A stretch of DNA of 64,000 nt from positions 64,001 through 128,000 of the forward strand of contig JAMQGV010000048.1 of assembly GCA_025994075.1 (NCBI GenBank), written 5' to 3'. Source of the DNA: Vicinamibacteria bacterium. Lineage in GTDB: Bacteria; Acidobacteriota; Vicinamibacteria; Fen-336. Within the stretch, counting starts at the first letter, position 1. The number at the start of each line of letters is the position of its first letter. Positions 36,448 through 46,890 of this stretch are shown one piece after another. The position numbers and the translations under genes were made by a program. The notes under the pieces were generated by a model. The model saw only the letters and a list, made by a program, of their open reading frames with translations, ran no database searches and was not told where the DNA came from.

Positions 36448-36876
36448 ATGGGCCTTTTTGGCGGCAAGACTCCCGAGCCCAAGGCGGCGGACCCGACCCG
36501 TCCGGCTCCCGCGGCGGCAGCGCCCGTCGCCCCGGCGCCCGCGCCTCGCCCCCAGCCCTGCGTGCTGGGCGCGCAGACGACCTTCAAGGGCGAACTGATC
36601 GCCGAGGAGGACGTGCTGGTCGAGGGGACCGTGGAGGGGCTCGTGAAGTCCTCGCGGTCGCTGCGGGTCGGCGCCACCGGCCGCGTCAAGGCCGCGCTCC
36701 ACGCCAGTTCGATCGTCGTCTCGGGCGAGGTCACCGGCGACTGCACTGCCAGCGAGCGGGTGGAACTGCAGGCGACGGCCCGCCTGTTCGGCAACATCCG
36801 CGCCCCGCGGATCGTGATCGCGGAGGGCGCGCTCTTCAAGGGGCAGAGCGACATGAGCGCTCCCGCCGGCGCCTGA
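36448..36876 (+). CDS. Bactofilin (polymer-forming cytoskeletal protein)
   Basis: 142 residues. Bactofilins form non-polar filaments used in cell shape, stalk or pilus positioning. A flexible Pro/Ala-rich N-terminus (about 8-38) leads into the beta-helix core (about 40-135), with the repeated G-l-(I/V)-e pattern: TTFKGELIAEEDVLVEGTVEG, GRVKAALHASSIVVSGEV and ARLFGNIRAPRIVIAEGALFKG (each cited in part). The C-terminus is short and unstructured. It lies just after tRNA-Gly with AGGAGG upstream, and 26 bases before hrcA. Confidence 0.92.
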   Translation: MGLFGGKTPEPKAADPTRPAPAAAAPVAPAPAPRPQPCVLGAQTTFKGELIAEEDVLVEGTVEGLVKSSRSLRVGATGRVKAALHASSIVVSGEVTGDCTASERVELQATARLFGNIRAPRIVIAEGALFKGQSDMSAPAGA

Positions 36877-36902
36877 TCGCGCCGCTTCCCGCCCGCTCGG
36901 AC

Positions 36903-37949
36903 ATGGCTCACGCCCTCGACGAGAGACGCAGCGAGGTCCTCAAGACCCTGATCCAGCTCCACGTGGCCACCGGTGAGCCGGTGGGTTCCGAGAGCCTGTC
37001 GCGGGTGCTGTCGCGCCGGCTCTCGCCTGCGACGCTGCGCAACATCATGGCCGACCTCGAGCGGATGGGACTGCTCGACCATCCGCACACCAGCGCCGGC
37101 CGGGTACCGACGGACGAGGGTTACCGCACCTACGTCGACAGCCTGATGACGCAGCGGCCGCTGGCCGCCGCAGAGGCGTCGGCGATCGACAACGCGCTGA
37201 AGGGGGCCGACGGGTCGCCCACGCTGGCGCTCGAGAACGTCTCGCAGCTCCTGTCGAAGCTGACCCAGAACGTCGGCTTCGTGCTGCTGCCCGACCTCGG
37301 CCGCACCCGGCTGCACCGGATCGACTTCGTGCCGCTCCCCGGGCCGCGGGCGCTGGCCGTGCTGGTGTCGCGCAACGGCGTCGTGACCAACAAGGTCATC
37401 GACCTCGGCCAGGAGATCCCGGCCCACGAGCTGACGGCCTGCGCCAACTACCTGAACGCGCACTTCCCGGGCCGGCCGCTGTCGGCGATCCGCGGCGACC
37501 TGCTGCGGCTGATGCACGAGGAGAAGGCGCTCTACGACACGCTGCTGCAGCGGGTGATCGCGCTGGGCGAGCGGGTCTTCGCGGAGGGCCCGGCCGAAGG
37601 CGGCGACGTGATCGTGGGCGGCGCGACCCACATCCTCGACCGCGTCGAGCTGCGGGACCTGGACAGGATGAAGAGCCTGTTCAAGACGTTCGAGGAGAAG
37701 AGCCGGCTGGTCCGGCTGCTCAACGCCTGCCTGGCCGGCGACGGCCTGCAGATCGTGATCGGCCACGAGAACCCGGACCCGGCGATGCGCGACCTGTCGC
37801 TGGTCGCGACCAGTTCCACGGTGGGCGGCGAAGACGGCTGGGCCGTCGGTGTGCTGGGCTCGACGCGCATGGAGTACGCGCGGGCCGTGGCGCTGGTCGA
37901 CCACGTGGCGCGAGCGATGCAGCGGCTGGCACAGGAGAACGAACGTTGA
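36903..37949 (+). CDS. hrcA: Heat-inducible transcription repressor HrcA
   Basis: 348 residues. HrcA binds the CIRCE operator and represses chaperone genes. The N-terminal winged helix (about 5-75) has EVLKTLIQLHVATGEPVGSESL and LSPATLRNIMADLERMGLLDHPHTSAGRVPTDEGYR (cited in part), the family hallmark. The dimerisation and insert domains follow, with VGGEDGWAVGVLGSTRM near the end. No CIRCE inverted repeat is visible ahead of it, grpE or dnaK, so the target may be elsewhere (for example groES). It overlaps grpE by 4 bases (TTGA). Confidence 0.96.
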   Translation: MAHALDERRSEVLKTLIQLHVATGEPVGSESLSRVLSRRLSPATLRNIMADLERMGLLDHPHTSAGRVPTDEGYRTYVDSLMTQRPLAAAEASAIDNALKGADGSPTLALENVSQLLSKLTQNVGFVLLPDLGRTRLHRIDFVPLPGPRALAVLVSRNGVVTNKVIDLGQEIPAHELTACANYLNAHFPGRPLSAIRGDLLRLMHEEKALYDTLLQRVIALGERVFAEGPAEGGDVIVGGATHILDRVELRDLDRMKSLFKTFEEKSRLVRLLNACLAGDGLQIVIGHENPDPAMRDLSLVATSSTVGGEDGWAVGVLGSTRMEYARAVALVDHVARAMQRLAQENER

Positions 37950-38545
37950 GCGACGAGCAGGACGCGACGGGCACCGGCCCCGTGTGCGACCCGGAGCCGG
38001 GCACGGCGCCGGAGCCCGAGGCCGTGGGTCTCGCGGCCGTCGAACCGGAACCGCCTTCGCCGACGGAGGAACTGGAGGCGCTGCGGCAGGAGAACGCCGA
38101 GCTCCGCGACCAGACGCTGCGGCGCCGGGCCGACTTCGAGAACTACAAGCGGCGTGTCGAGCGCGACCGCGCGCTGGCCAGCCAGGACGCGCTCGCCCGG
38201 GCGCTCACCGCCCTCGTCCCCACCCTCGACAATCTCGAGCGGGCGCTCGGGGCCGGGGCCCCGGAGGGCAGCCTGCGGGACGGGCTCAAGCTGATCCACC
38301 GCGACCTGCTGGCGGCCCTGGAAGGCCTCGGCCTGCGCACGGAGGACCCCACGGGGGGCGTCTTCGACCCGGAGCGGCACCAGGCCCTGACCCACGAGGC
38401 CGTGCCCGGCTTCGCCGAGGGGGCCGTCGTCGAGGTCTTCGGCAAGGGTTATGCCCTCGGGGACCGCCTGTTGCGTCCGGCCCTGGTCAAGGTGGCCAAG
38501 GGCGAAGCCGACCCGCACCAAGAGGGCCCGGAAAAGCTACACTAA
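37946..38545 (+). CDS. grpE: Nucleotide exchange factor GrpE
   Basis: 199 residues from a TTG overlapping the hrcA stop. An acidic, disordered N-terminus (about 1-45) precedes a coiled-coil (about 45-95, EELEALRQENAELRD then RRADFENYKRRVERDR). The beta-wing that contacts DnaK ends with DPERHQALTHEAVPG (family signature) and VVEVFGKGYALGDRLLRPALVKV (cited in part). Normal length. It releases ADP from DnaK. Confidence 0.96.
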   Translation: MSDEQDATGTGPVCDPEPGTAPEPEAVGLAAVEPEPPSPTEELEALRQENAELRDQTLRRRADFENYKRRVERDRALASQDALARALTALVPTLDNLERALGAGAPEGSLRDGLKLIHRDLLAALEGLGLRTEDPTGGVFDPERHQALTHEAVPGFAEGAVVEVFGKGYALGDRLLRPALVKVAKGEADPHQEGPEKLH

Positions 38546-38583
38546 TCCGCACCCGCTCAGGCGGCTATCCGGAAAGGGACATC

Positions 38584-40389
<1,806 letters not shown>

Positions 40390-40411
40390 CCGCCGCCTCC
40401 CGAGTTTCCCG

Positions 40412-41545
40412 ATGGCCCAGGCGACCGGCACCGACTACTACGAGATCCTCGGCGTCCCCCGCGACGCGGACGAGGCGGCGATCAAGTCCGCCTACCGCAA
40501 GCAGGCGATGAAGTACCACCCCGACCGCAACCCCGGGGACAAGCAGGCCGAAGCGAAGTTCAAGGAGGCGGCGGAGGCCTACTCCGTGCTCTCGGACCCC
40601 GACAAGCGCCGCCGCTACGACACCTACGGCGCCGCGGGCCTCGGTGGCGTGGCCGGAGGCCCGCAGGGCTTCGACCCGGCGGCCTTCGCCGACTTCCAGG
40701 ACATCCTCGGCGACTTCTTCGGGTTCGGCGACGTGTTCGGCCGCCGCCGCAGCGGCCCGCGTCGCGGCTCGGACCTCCGCTACGACCTCGAGCTGACGCT
40801 GCCCGAGGCGGCGTACGGCACCGAGACCACGCTGCGCATCCCGCGCATGGAGAGCTGCGCGACCTGTCATGGCAGCGGCGCGGCCGCCGGCACCAAGCCG
40901 ACCAGTTGCCCCAACTGCGGCGGCTCGGGTCAGGTCACGTTCCAGCAGGGCTTCTTCACCGTGGCCCGCACCTGCGGCCGCTGCCGCGGCCAGGGCCGGG
41001 TCATCGCCCAGCCGTGCAAGGACTGCCGCGGCGAGGGCCAGGTCCAGGCCGAGCGCACGCTGCAGATCAAGATCCCCGCGGGCGTCGACAACGGCAGCCA
41101 GCTCCGCATCAGCGGCGAAGGCGAAGGCGGCACCCGCGGCGGGCCGAGCGGCGACCTGTACGTCGTGGTCCGCGTCCAGGAGCACCCCTTCTTCCGCCGC
41201 GACGGCCAGTCGCTGCACTGCGAGATCCCGATCGCCTTCACCCAGGCCGCGCTGGGCGCGACGCTCGAGGTTCCCACGCTCGACGGGGAGAAGGCGAAGG
41301 TCGAGATCCCCGCCGGCAGCCAGCCGGGCGACACGGTGCGGGTCAAGGGCCACGGCGTTCCCCACCTCGGCCAGCGCGGCAAGGGTGACCTCCACGTCTC
41401 GCTGCGGATCGTGGTTCCCACCCACCTCAGCGCCGAGCAGAAGAAGCTGGTCGAGCAGCTCGCGAAGACGCTGCCGATCCCGCAGACCAGCGAAGCCGAT
41501 CGCGAGCGCTCGATCCTCGACCGGCTGAAGGACTGGCTCGGCTGA
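40412..41545 (+). CDS. dnaJ: Chaperone DnaJ (Hsp40)
   Basis: 377 residues. The J domain (about 6-70) includes the HPD tripeptide in KYHPDRNPGDKQAE. A G/F-rich linker with GFDPAAFADFQDILGDFFG follows. The zinc-finger domain has all four CxxCxGxG motifs: CATCHGSG, CPNCGGSG, CGRCRGQG and CKDCRGEG (about 150-215). The C-terminal substrate domain is complete. Its TGA overlaps the CTG that starts prmA. Confidence 0.97.
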   Translation: MAQATGTDYYEILGVPRDADEAAIKSAYRKQAMKYHPDRNPGDKQAEAKFKEAAEAYSVLSDPDKRRRYDTYGAAGLGGVAGGPQGFDPAAFADFQDILGDFFGFGDVFGRRRSGPRRGSDLRYDLELTLPEAAYGTETTLRIPRMESCATCHGSGAAAGTKPTSCPNCGGSGQVTFQQGFFTVARTCGRCRGQGRVIAQPCKDCRGEGQVQAERTLQIKIPAGVDNGSQLRISGEGEGGTRGGPSGDLYVVVRVQEHPFFRRDGQSLHCEIPIAFTQAALGATLEVPTLDGEKAKVEIPAGSQPGDTVRVKGHGVPHLGQRGKGDLHVSLRIVVPTHLSAEQKKLVEQLAKTLPIPQTSEADRERSILDRLKDWLG

Positions 41546-42372
41546 GCGCCACGAACTACGTCGCGTTCCGGGTCAGCGTCCGTCGCGACGAGGAGGAGGA
41601 CGCCTCCGCGGCCCTGTGGGAGCTCGGCACGGCGGGCGTCACCATCGAGAGCTCGGGCGACGCCGCGATCCTGCTGGCGTACTTCCCCGCCCGTGACGGC
41701 CTGGAGCCGGAGCTGCGCTCCGCGCTCGCCCCGTGGCCCGGGGCCCGCGTCGAGCCTGCGCCGATCCCGGACGTCGACTGGGTGACGCGCTTCCGCGAGA
41801 ACTTCACACCCTTCGCCGCGCCGCCGTTCCGCGTCGTGCCCGAGTGGAGCGACGAGGCGCCAGGGCCGCGCACGCTCGTCGTTTCGCCCGGGCGCGCGTT
41901 CGGGACCGGCACCCACGAGACCACACGGCTGTGCCTCGCGGCGCTGGCCCGCCTCGCGGCCGAACGTCCGCTGGGGCGCGTGCTGGACGTCGGCGCCGGA
42001 ACCGGCCTGCTGGCGCTCGGCGCGTTGCGCCTGGGAGCAGCCTCGGCGATCGCCACCGACAACGACCCCGAGTGCCGCGAGTCGTGCCGGCTCCACGCGA
42101 CGCTCAACGGGCTCCCGCTGCGGGTGGTCCAGGCCGACGGTGCCCGCCCGTTCCGGCATCGGGCCTTCGACCTCGTGCTCGCCAACCTGATGGCCCCGTG
42201 GCTGCTGGAGCGCCGCGAGGAGCTCTGCGCCCGGGTCCGCCCCGCGGGCGTGCTGGTGCTGTCCGGCCTGCTCGCGGCCGACGTCGACGAGGTCAGCGCC
42301 GCCTACGCGGCGCACGGCGCGCTCGAGGTCCATCGCGACGACGAGTGGGCGGCGATCGTCGTCCGCACGTGA
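41542..42372 (+). CDS. prmA: Ribosomal protein L11 methyltransferase PrmA, CTG start
   Basis: 276 residues. It trimethylates L11. The N-terminal domain (about 1-80) begins SATNYVAFRV and contains the ALWELGTAGVTIES element that PrmA uses to dock on L11. It is complete only when translation starts at CTG 41542, overlapping the dnaJ stop (CTGA). The first ATG/GTG/TTG in this frame is at 41782, which would delete that domain. The SAM domain shows FGTGTHETTRLCL, VLDVGAGTGLLALG and LVLANLMAPWL. It is coupled to rsmE by GTGA. Confidence 0.92.
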   Translation: MSATNYVAFRVSVRRDEEEDASAALWELGTAGVTIESSGDAAILLAYFPARDGLEPELRSALAPWPGARVEPAPIPDVDWVTRFRENFTPFAAPPFRVVPEWSDEAPGPRTLVVSPGRAFGTGTHETTRLCLAALARLAAERPLGRVLDVGAGTGLLALGALRLGAASAIATDNDPECRESCRLHATLNGLPLRVVQADGARPFRHRAFDLVLANLMAPWLLERREELCARVRPAGVLVLSGLLAADVDEVSAAYAAHGALEVHRDDEWAAIVVRT

Positions 42373-43103
42373 GCGTCCCCCGGCTCCACGTGCCGGGCAC
42401 CGCAGCAGGCGCCCGCCTCGAACTGCCCGACTTCGCCGCCCGCCATGCGCGCGATGCCCTGCGCCTCGGTCCCGGCTCGGCGCTGCGGGTCTTCGACGGC
42501 CGCGGGTCGGAGTTCGAGGCCACGATCGCCGAGGTCTCGCGGCGGCGCGTCACCGTCGACGTCGGCGCCGCCGTCGCGCCGCGCCCCGAGAGCCCGCTGC
42601 GCGTCCAGCTCTGCCTGCCGCCGCTCAAGGCCGATCGCTTCGAGTGGGCGCTCGAGAAAGCCGTGGAACTCGGCGTCCACGCCATCGTCCCGCTGGCCAC
42701 GGAGCGCGGGGACGCCGCAGCGCAGCGCGCGCTGCGCGGGGCGCGGCCCGACCGATGGCTGCGGGTGATGGCCGCGGCGGCCGAGCAGTGCGGGCGGGCC
42801 ACCCTGCCCGATGTGCTGCCGGCCACCCGCCTGGCCGAAGTCCTGAGCGCGCCTCTCGACGGCGTCCGCGTGCTGCTCGCCGAGACCGACCCGGCGCGGC
42901 CGCTGCGCGACTGCGTGCCGCAGGGCGCCACCCGCATACAACTGATCGTCGGCCCCGCGGGCGGCTTCACCACGATCGAGCGCGAGGCCGCCCGCGCGGC
43001 AGGCTGCGCCGAGGCCGGCCTCGGCCCCCGTATCCTGCGTGCCGAGACGGCCGCGATCGCCGCGCTCGCCCTGCTCCAGGCCGAGCGCGGCGACCTCGGC
43101 TGA
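42369..43103 (+). CDS. rsmE: 16S rRNA (uracil-1498-N3)-methyltransferase
   Basis: 244 residues from a GTG overlapping prmA. The N-terminal PUA-like domain (about 1-70) includes HARDALRLGPGSALRVFDGRG. The SPOUT methyltransferase domain has LPPLKADRFEWALEKAVELGV, IVGPAGGFTTIEREAA (about 194-209) and LGPRILRAETAAIAAL, the trefoil-knot signature. Normal length; prmA-rsmE order is common. Confidence 0.95.
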   Translation: MSVPRLHVPGTAAGARLELPDFAARHARDALRLGPGSALRVFDGRGSEFEATIAEVSRRRVTVDVGAAVAPRPESPLRVQLCLPPLKADRFEWALEKAVELGVHAIVPLATERGDAAAQRALRGARPDRWLRVMAAAAEQCGRATLPDVLPATRLAEVLSAPLDGVRVLLAETDPARPLRDCVPQGATRIQLIVGPAGGFTTIEREAARAAGCAEAGLGPRILRAETAAIAALALLQAERGDLG

Positions 43104-43106
43104 ACG

Positions 43107-44084
43107 CTAGGCCAGCGCGAGCGCCTGCGCCGCCGTCACCGTCGCCACGTCGGCCAGGTCCTGCGCCGAGCAGCCGCGCGACACGTCGTTCACCGGCCGT
43201 CGCAGCCCCTGCAGGATCGGGCCGATGGCCGTCGCGCCGCCGAGCCGCTCGCTGATCTTGTAGGCGATGTTGCCCGCGTCGAGGTCCGGGAACACGAACA
43301 CGTTGGCCCGCCCCTGCAGCGGGCTGTCCGGGCACTTCTTCGCGGCCACGCCCGGCACGAACGCCGCGTCGAACTGCACTTCGCCGTCGACGAGCAACTC
43401 GGGATGCGCGGCGCGACAGGCCGTGGCCGCCTCCCGCACGCGGTCGACGTCCGCGTGCTCCGCGGAGCCCCGCGTCGAGAACGACAGGAACGCCACCCGC
43501 GGCTCGTGGCCGAAGGCGCGAGCCGTCGCAGCCGTCGCCGCCCCGATCTGGGCGAGCAGGGCGCTGTCCGGCGCGATGTTGACCGAGCAGTCCGCGTAGA
43601 ACAGCACCTTGTCGGGCCACTCCATCACGAAGACCGAGGACACTCTCTGGTAGCCCTCGGCCAGCTTGACGATCTCGAAGGCCGGGATGAAGGGCTTGCA
43701 GGCACTGGTCAGGCCCGAGACGAAACCGTGCGCCTCGCCGGTCTCGACGAGCAGGGCCGCGAAGTAGTGCGGCAGCGCCGCCTTCTCGATCGCCTGCTCC
43801 AGGGTCACGCCCTTGTGCTTGCGCAGTTCCTGATAGCGCTGCGCCAGCCGCTCACGGGCCGGGTCGGCCTGCGGGTCGCGGAGCTCGACTCCGTCGAGCG
43901 CGATCCCCGCCGCCTTCGCCACCGCTTCGACCGAGTCGCGCGGGCCGAGCAGGACCGGGTGGCCGAGGCCACCCCCGGCCACGGCGGCCGCCGCCCGGAT
44001 CGCCCGCTCCTCGGTGCCCTCGGCGAGCACCACCCGCATCCCCTTGCCCTTCACGCGCTGCCGGACGTCGTCCATGAAGCCCAT
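43107..44084 (-). CDS. pta: Phosphate acetyltransferase (short Pta)
   Basis: 325 residues from the ATG at 44084, with AGGAGA upstream. It interconverts acetyl-CoA and acetyl-phosphate. The protein is only the catalytic PTA_PTB domain, lacking the DRTGG regulatory part of long Pta. Features: VVLAEGTEERAIRAAA, GEAHGFVSGLTSA, FYADCSVNIAPDSALLAQI (about 200-218) and NVFVFPDLDAGNIAYKISERLGG near the end (cited in part). No ackA is next to it. Convergent with rsmE, three bases apart. A phosphate butyryltransferase is the main alternative. Confidence 0.92.
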   Translation of the reverse strand: MGFMDDVRQRVKGKGMRVVLAEGTEERAIRAAAAVAGGGLGHPVLLGPRDSVEAVAKAAGIALDGVELRDPQADPARERLAQRYQELRKHKGVTLEQAIEKAALPHYFAALLVETGEAHGFVSGLTSACKPFIPAFEIVKLAEGYQRVSSVFVMEWPDKVLFYADCSVNIAPDSALLAQIGAATAATARAFGHEPRVAFLSFSTRGSAEHADVDRVREAATACRAAHPELLVDGEVQFDAAFVPGVAAKKCPDSPLQGRANVFVFPDLDAGNIAYKISERLGGATAIGPILQGLRRPVNDVSRGCSAQDLADVATVTAAQALALA

Positions 44085-44100
44085 CGTGTCTTCTCCTGGT

Positions 44101-44109
44101 TGATATACT
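44101..44109 (+). promoter_or_regulatory. Extended -10 promoter of the kinase gene
   Basis: TGATATACT holds TG, one base, then TATACT, a near-perfect extended -10. A start near 44116 leaves only about 6 bases before the ATG at 44122. The -35 region is weak, as extended -10 promoters allow. Confidence 0.5.
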
Positions 44110-44121
44110 CCGCGCGCTCCG

Positions 44122-45057
44122 ATGTTCCTCCTCGGCCAGACCGTCGGCAAGTACCAGATCCTTGCCAACCTCGGCTCCGGGGGCTTCGGCACGGTCTTCC
44201 TCGCCCGCGACACCTGGATCGACAAGAAGTTCGCGATCAAGGTGCCGCACCGCCAGTCGGGCGACGCCGAGGACCTGCTGCAGGAACCGCGCCTGCTGGC
44301 CGCGCTCGACCACCAGAACATCGTCGGCATCGTCACCGCCGAGAAGGTCGACGGCGTCTTCTTCATCGTCATGGAGTACGTCAAGGGCGAGAGCCTCGAG
44401 GCGGCGCTCGACCGCGAGAAGTCCTTCGACGTGCCGCGCGCGCTCAACTACACGGTGCAGGCGCTCAAGGGAGTGGAGCACGCCCACGGCGCGAACATCC
44501 TGCACCGCGACCTGCGCCCGGCCAACGTGCTGGTCTCCGAGAGCGGCGTCGTCAAGGTGGCCGACTTCGGCACCTCCCGCCTGATGGACAAGATGCACGC
44601 GACCACGGTGATCGGGAGTCCGCCCTACATGGCGCCCGAGCAGTTCGCCGGCCGCGCAGTCCTCGCCTCCGACATCTACTCGGTCGGGGTGATGCTCTAC
44701 CAGATGCTGACCGGCACGCTGCCCTACTTCAGCCCCAACCCGGCCCAGATCGAGCGCATGGTGGCGCAGGGCCGCTGCACCCCGCCGCGGCTGCGCAACC
44801 AGCAGATCCCGCGCGAGATCTCGGACATCGTGATGAAGGCGATGGCGCCGGAACTGGCCGATCGCTACCAGCGGGCCTCCGAGCTGCTCGAGGACCTCGC
44901 CACCGCGACCGACATCGATCACAAGGCGACCGAGCTCGAGGACATCCGCAAGCGGCTGAAGGCCCGCGAGGCGCCCAAGAGCGGCTTCTGCTGGCACTGC
45001 CGGAAGCCGCTCCACGCCCGGTCCCGCACCTGCCCCTTCTGCGGCGAGGCGCAGTGA
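44122..45057 (+). CDS. Soluble Ser/Thr protein kinase with C-terminal zinc ribbon
   Basis: 311 residues. The kinase domain (about 10-265) has the glycine loop LGSGGFGTVFLARD, Lys40 in FAIKVPH, the catalytic loop HRDLRPANV with Asp130 (the usual Lys of HRDLKPxN is Arg), DFG at 148-150 and the APE of MAPEQF. There is no membrane helix. The C-terminal ~25 residues form a zinc ribbon with two C-x2-C pairs (CWHC, CPFC). It lies 160 bases before pilT on the same strand, with a separate promoter between. Role in pilus or motility control is possible but unproven. Confidence 0.93.
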   Translation: MFLLGQTVGKYQILANLGSGGFGTVFLARDTWIDKKFAIKVPHRQSGDAEDLLQEPRLLAALDHQNIVGIVTAEKVDGVFFIVMEYVKGESLEAALDREKSFDVPRALNYTVQALKGVEHAHGANILHRDLRPANVLVSESGVVKVADFGTSRLMDKMHATTVIGSPPYMAPEQFAGRAVLASDIYSVGVMLYQMLTGTLPYFSPNPAQIERMVAQGRCTPPRLRNQQIPREISDIVMKAMAPELADRYQRASELLEDLATATDIDHKATELEDIRKRLKAREAPKSGFCWHCRKPLHARSRTCPFCGEAQ

Positions 45058-45100
45058 CCGGAAGCCGCTGAAGCTCAGTCACTTCCCGGCGAGCGTACCT

Positions 45101-45130
45101 TTGACACCCCGGCTCCGCCGGGCATAGACT
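45101..45130 (+). promoter_or_regulatory. Predicted vegetative promoter of pilT
   Basis: TTGACA (45101-45106), 18 bases, TAGACT (45125-45130). The leader is about 80 bases to the ATG at 45218. Confidence 0.6.
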
Positions 45131-45217
45131 GACCGTCAGGCGACATCGCGCGAAGCTGCGCCCTCTGACGCAGGTGGGGTGCGCCCGCGCGTTCAAGCCT
45201 GGTGGGGAGTTGGAACG

Positions 45218-46348
45218 ATGCACATCAACGATCTCCTGAAGATCGCGTCGGAGCGGAAGGGCTCGGACCTTCACCTGAAGGTCGGCTCGCACCCCGTGGT
45301 GCGCATCAACGGCGAGCTGATCCCGCTCGTCGAGACGAAGCGGCTCATGCAGGAAGACACCATCGCCATGGCGTTCTCCATCATGAGCAACCGCCAGAAG
45401 CAGAAGTTCAAGGAGAACCTCGAGATCGACATCGCGTACTCGGTGCCCGGTCTCGGCCGCTTCCGCTGCAACGTCTTCCAGCAGCGCGGCACGGTGGGCC
45501 TGGTCCTGCGCGTGATCCCGGTCAAGATCCTGACCGTGCGCGAGCTGGGCCTGCCGGTGGTGCTCGAGAAGATCGCCCAGGAGCAGCGCGGCATGGTGCT
45601 CTGCACCGGCACGACGGGCTCCGGCAAGTCGACCACGCTGGCGGCGATCATCGACTACATCAACACCCAGCGCTGCGAGCACATCATCACGATCGAGGAC
45701 CCGATCGAGTTCCTCCACCGCGACAAGAAGTCGATCGTCAACCAGCGCGAGATCGAGGTCGACACCAAGAGCTTCGCGGCGGCGCTGCGCTCCGCCCTGC
45801 GCCAGGACCCCGACGTGATCCTGGTCGGCGAGATGCGCGACTACGAGACGATCGAGACCGCGATCACCGCGGCCGAGACCGGCCACCTCGTGTTCTCGAC
45901 GCTGCACACGCTCGACGCGACGGAGACGGTCAACCGCATCATCTCGGTCTTCCCGCCCCACCAGCAGAAGCAGATCCGCCTCCAGCTCGCGGGCGTGCTC
46001 AAGGCCGTCATCTCGATGCGCCTGATCCCGCGCGCCGACAACAACGGCCGCGTGCCGGCCTCCGAGGTGATGATCACGACGCCGTTCATCCGCGACTGCA
46101 TCATCAACAAGGACAAGACCAAGCTGATCCACGAGGCGATCGCCGCCGGCGTGTCGCAGTACGGGATGCAGACCTTCGACCAGGCGGTGTTCTACCTGTA
46201 CAAGAAGGAGCTGATCACCTACGACGAGGCGCTGCGCCGCTGCTCGAACCCCGACGAGTTCAAGCTGCGCGTCCAGGGCGTGCAGTCCACCTCCGACGTC
46301 GCCGCCGAGGAGATGGAGAAGTCGATGGAGTCGTTCGAGCTCGAATGA
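45218..46348 (+). CDS. pilT: Twitching motility ATPase PilT
   Basis: 376 residues. This hexameric ATPase retracts type IV pili. The order is MHINDLLKIASERKGSDLHL at the N-terminus, Walker A GTTGSGKST (131-139), Walker B with ILVGEMRDYETI (about 204-215) and the His box STLHTLDATETVNRI. The C-terminal AIRAG-like retraction motif of PilT lies in the EAIAAGVSQYGMQTFDQ stretch (about 310-326), where the canonical motif is degenerate. No other pil genes are in the window. It overlaps recX by 4 bases (ATGA). Confidence 0.95.
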   Translation: MHINDLLKIASERKGSDLHLKVGSHPVVRINGELIPLVETKRLMQEDTIAMAFSIMSNRQKQKFKENLEIDIAYSVPGLGRFRCNVFQQRGTVGLVLRVIPVKILTVRELGLPVVLEKIAQEQRGMVLCTGTTGSGKSTTLAAIIDYINTQRCEHIITIEDPIEFLHRDKKSIVNQREIEVDTKSFAAALRSALRQDPDVILVGEMRDYETIETAITAAETGHLVFSTLHTLDATETVNRIISVFPPHQQKQIRLQLAGVLKAVISMRLIPRADNNGRVPASEVMITTPFIRDCIINKDKTKLIHEAIAAGVSQYGMQTFDQAVFYLYKKELITYDEALRRCSNPDEFKLRVQGVQSTSDVAAEEMEKSMESFELE

Positions 46349-46872
46349 CCCCCGCGATGGCCCCCCGCCCGGAATCCGCCTGGGAGCGCGCGCTCGCCCG
46401 CCTGTCGCGGCGCGACTTTTCCGAGGCGGAGCTGCGCCGGGCGCTGGGCCGGGACGGCTACGCGCCCGCCGAGGTCGACGCCGCGCTGCTGCGGCTGCGC
46501 GAGAAGCGCCTGCTCGACGACGCGCGCTACGCCGGGCGCCGCGCCCGCCGTGGGCTCGGCGAGCGCGGCATGGGCCGGCTGCGGGTGCGCGCCGAGTTGC
46601 GCGCCCGTGGCGTCGCCCCGCGAACCGCGGAGAGCGCCGTCGCCGAGGCGCTGGCCGAGGCCCCGGAAGCCGAGCGCATCGAGGCCCTCGCGCGCGCCTG
46701 GTGGCGCACCCATCGCAGCGGCGAGCCGCAGGCCCGCGTCCGCCGCCTGGCCGGCTGGCTGGTGCGCCGCGGCTTCCCCGCCGGCGCGGTAGCCGAGCGC
46801 CTGCGCCGCTTGTTCCCGAGAGACACCGAGGGCTTCGGCGAGATCGCCGACGCGCCCGAGCAGGACGAGTAA
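46345..46872 (+). CDS. recX: Regulatory protein RecX
   Basis: 175 residues. RecX binds RecA filaments and limits recombination. The three-helix repeats are recognisable: ALARLSRRDFSEAELRRAL (about 13-31), YAPAEVDAALLRLREKRLLDDARYA (cited in part) and the RGFPAGAVAERLRRLF repeat near 144-159. It lies between pilT and alaS, as in many genomes where recA-recX-alaS are neighbours; recA itself is not in the window. Confidence 0.88.
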   Translation: MTPAMAPRPESAWERALARLSRRDFSEAELRRALGRDGYAPAEVDAALLRLREKRLLDDARYAGRRARRGLGERGMGRLRVRAELRARGVAPRTAESAVAEALAEAPEAERIEALARAWWRTHRSGEPQARVRRLAGWLVRRGFPAGAVAERLRRLFPRDTEGFGEIADAPEQDE

Positions 46873-46890
46873 GGAGACGAGAGCCACACC

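Noticed and set aside
36877..38583. CIRCE operator near hrcA, grpE or dnaK
   Set aside because: No 9-base inverted repeat with a 9-base spacer was found by eye.
46873..46890. T-box or other leader regulation of alaS
   Set aside because: Only 18 bases separate recX and alaS; there is no room for a T-box.
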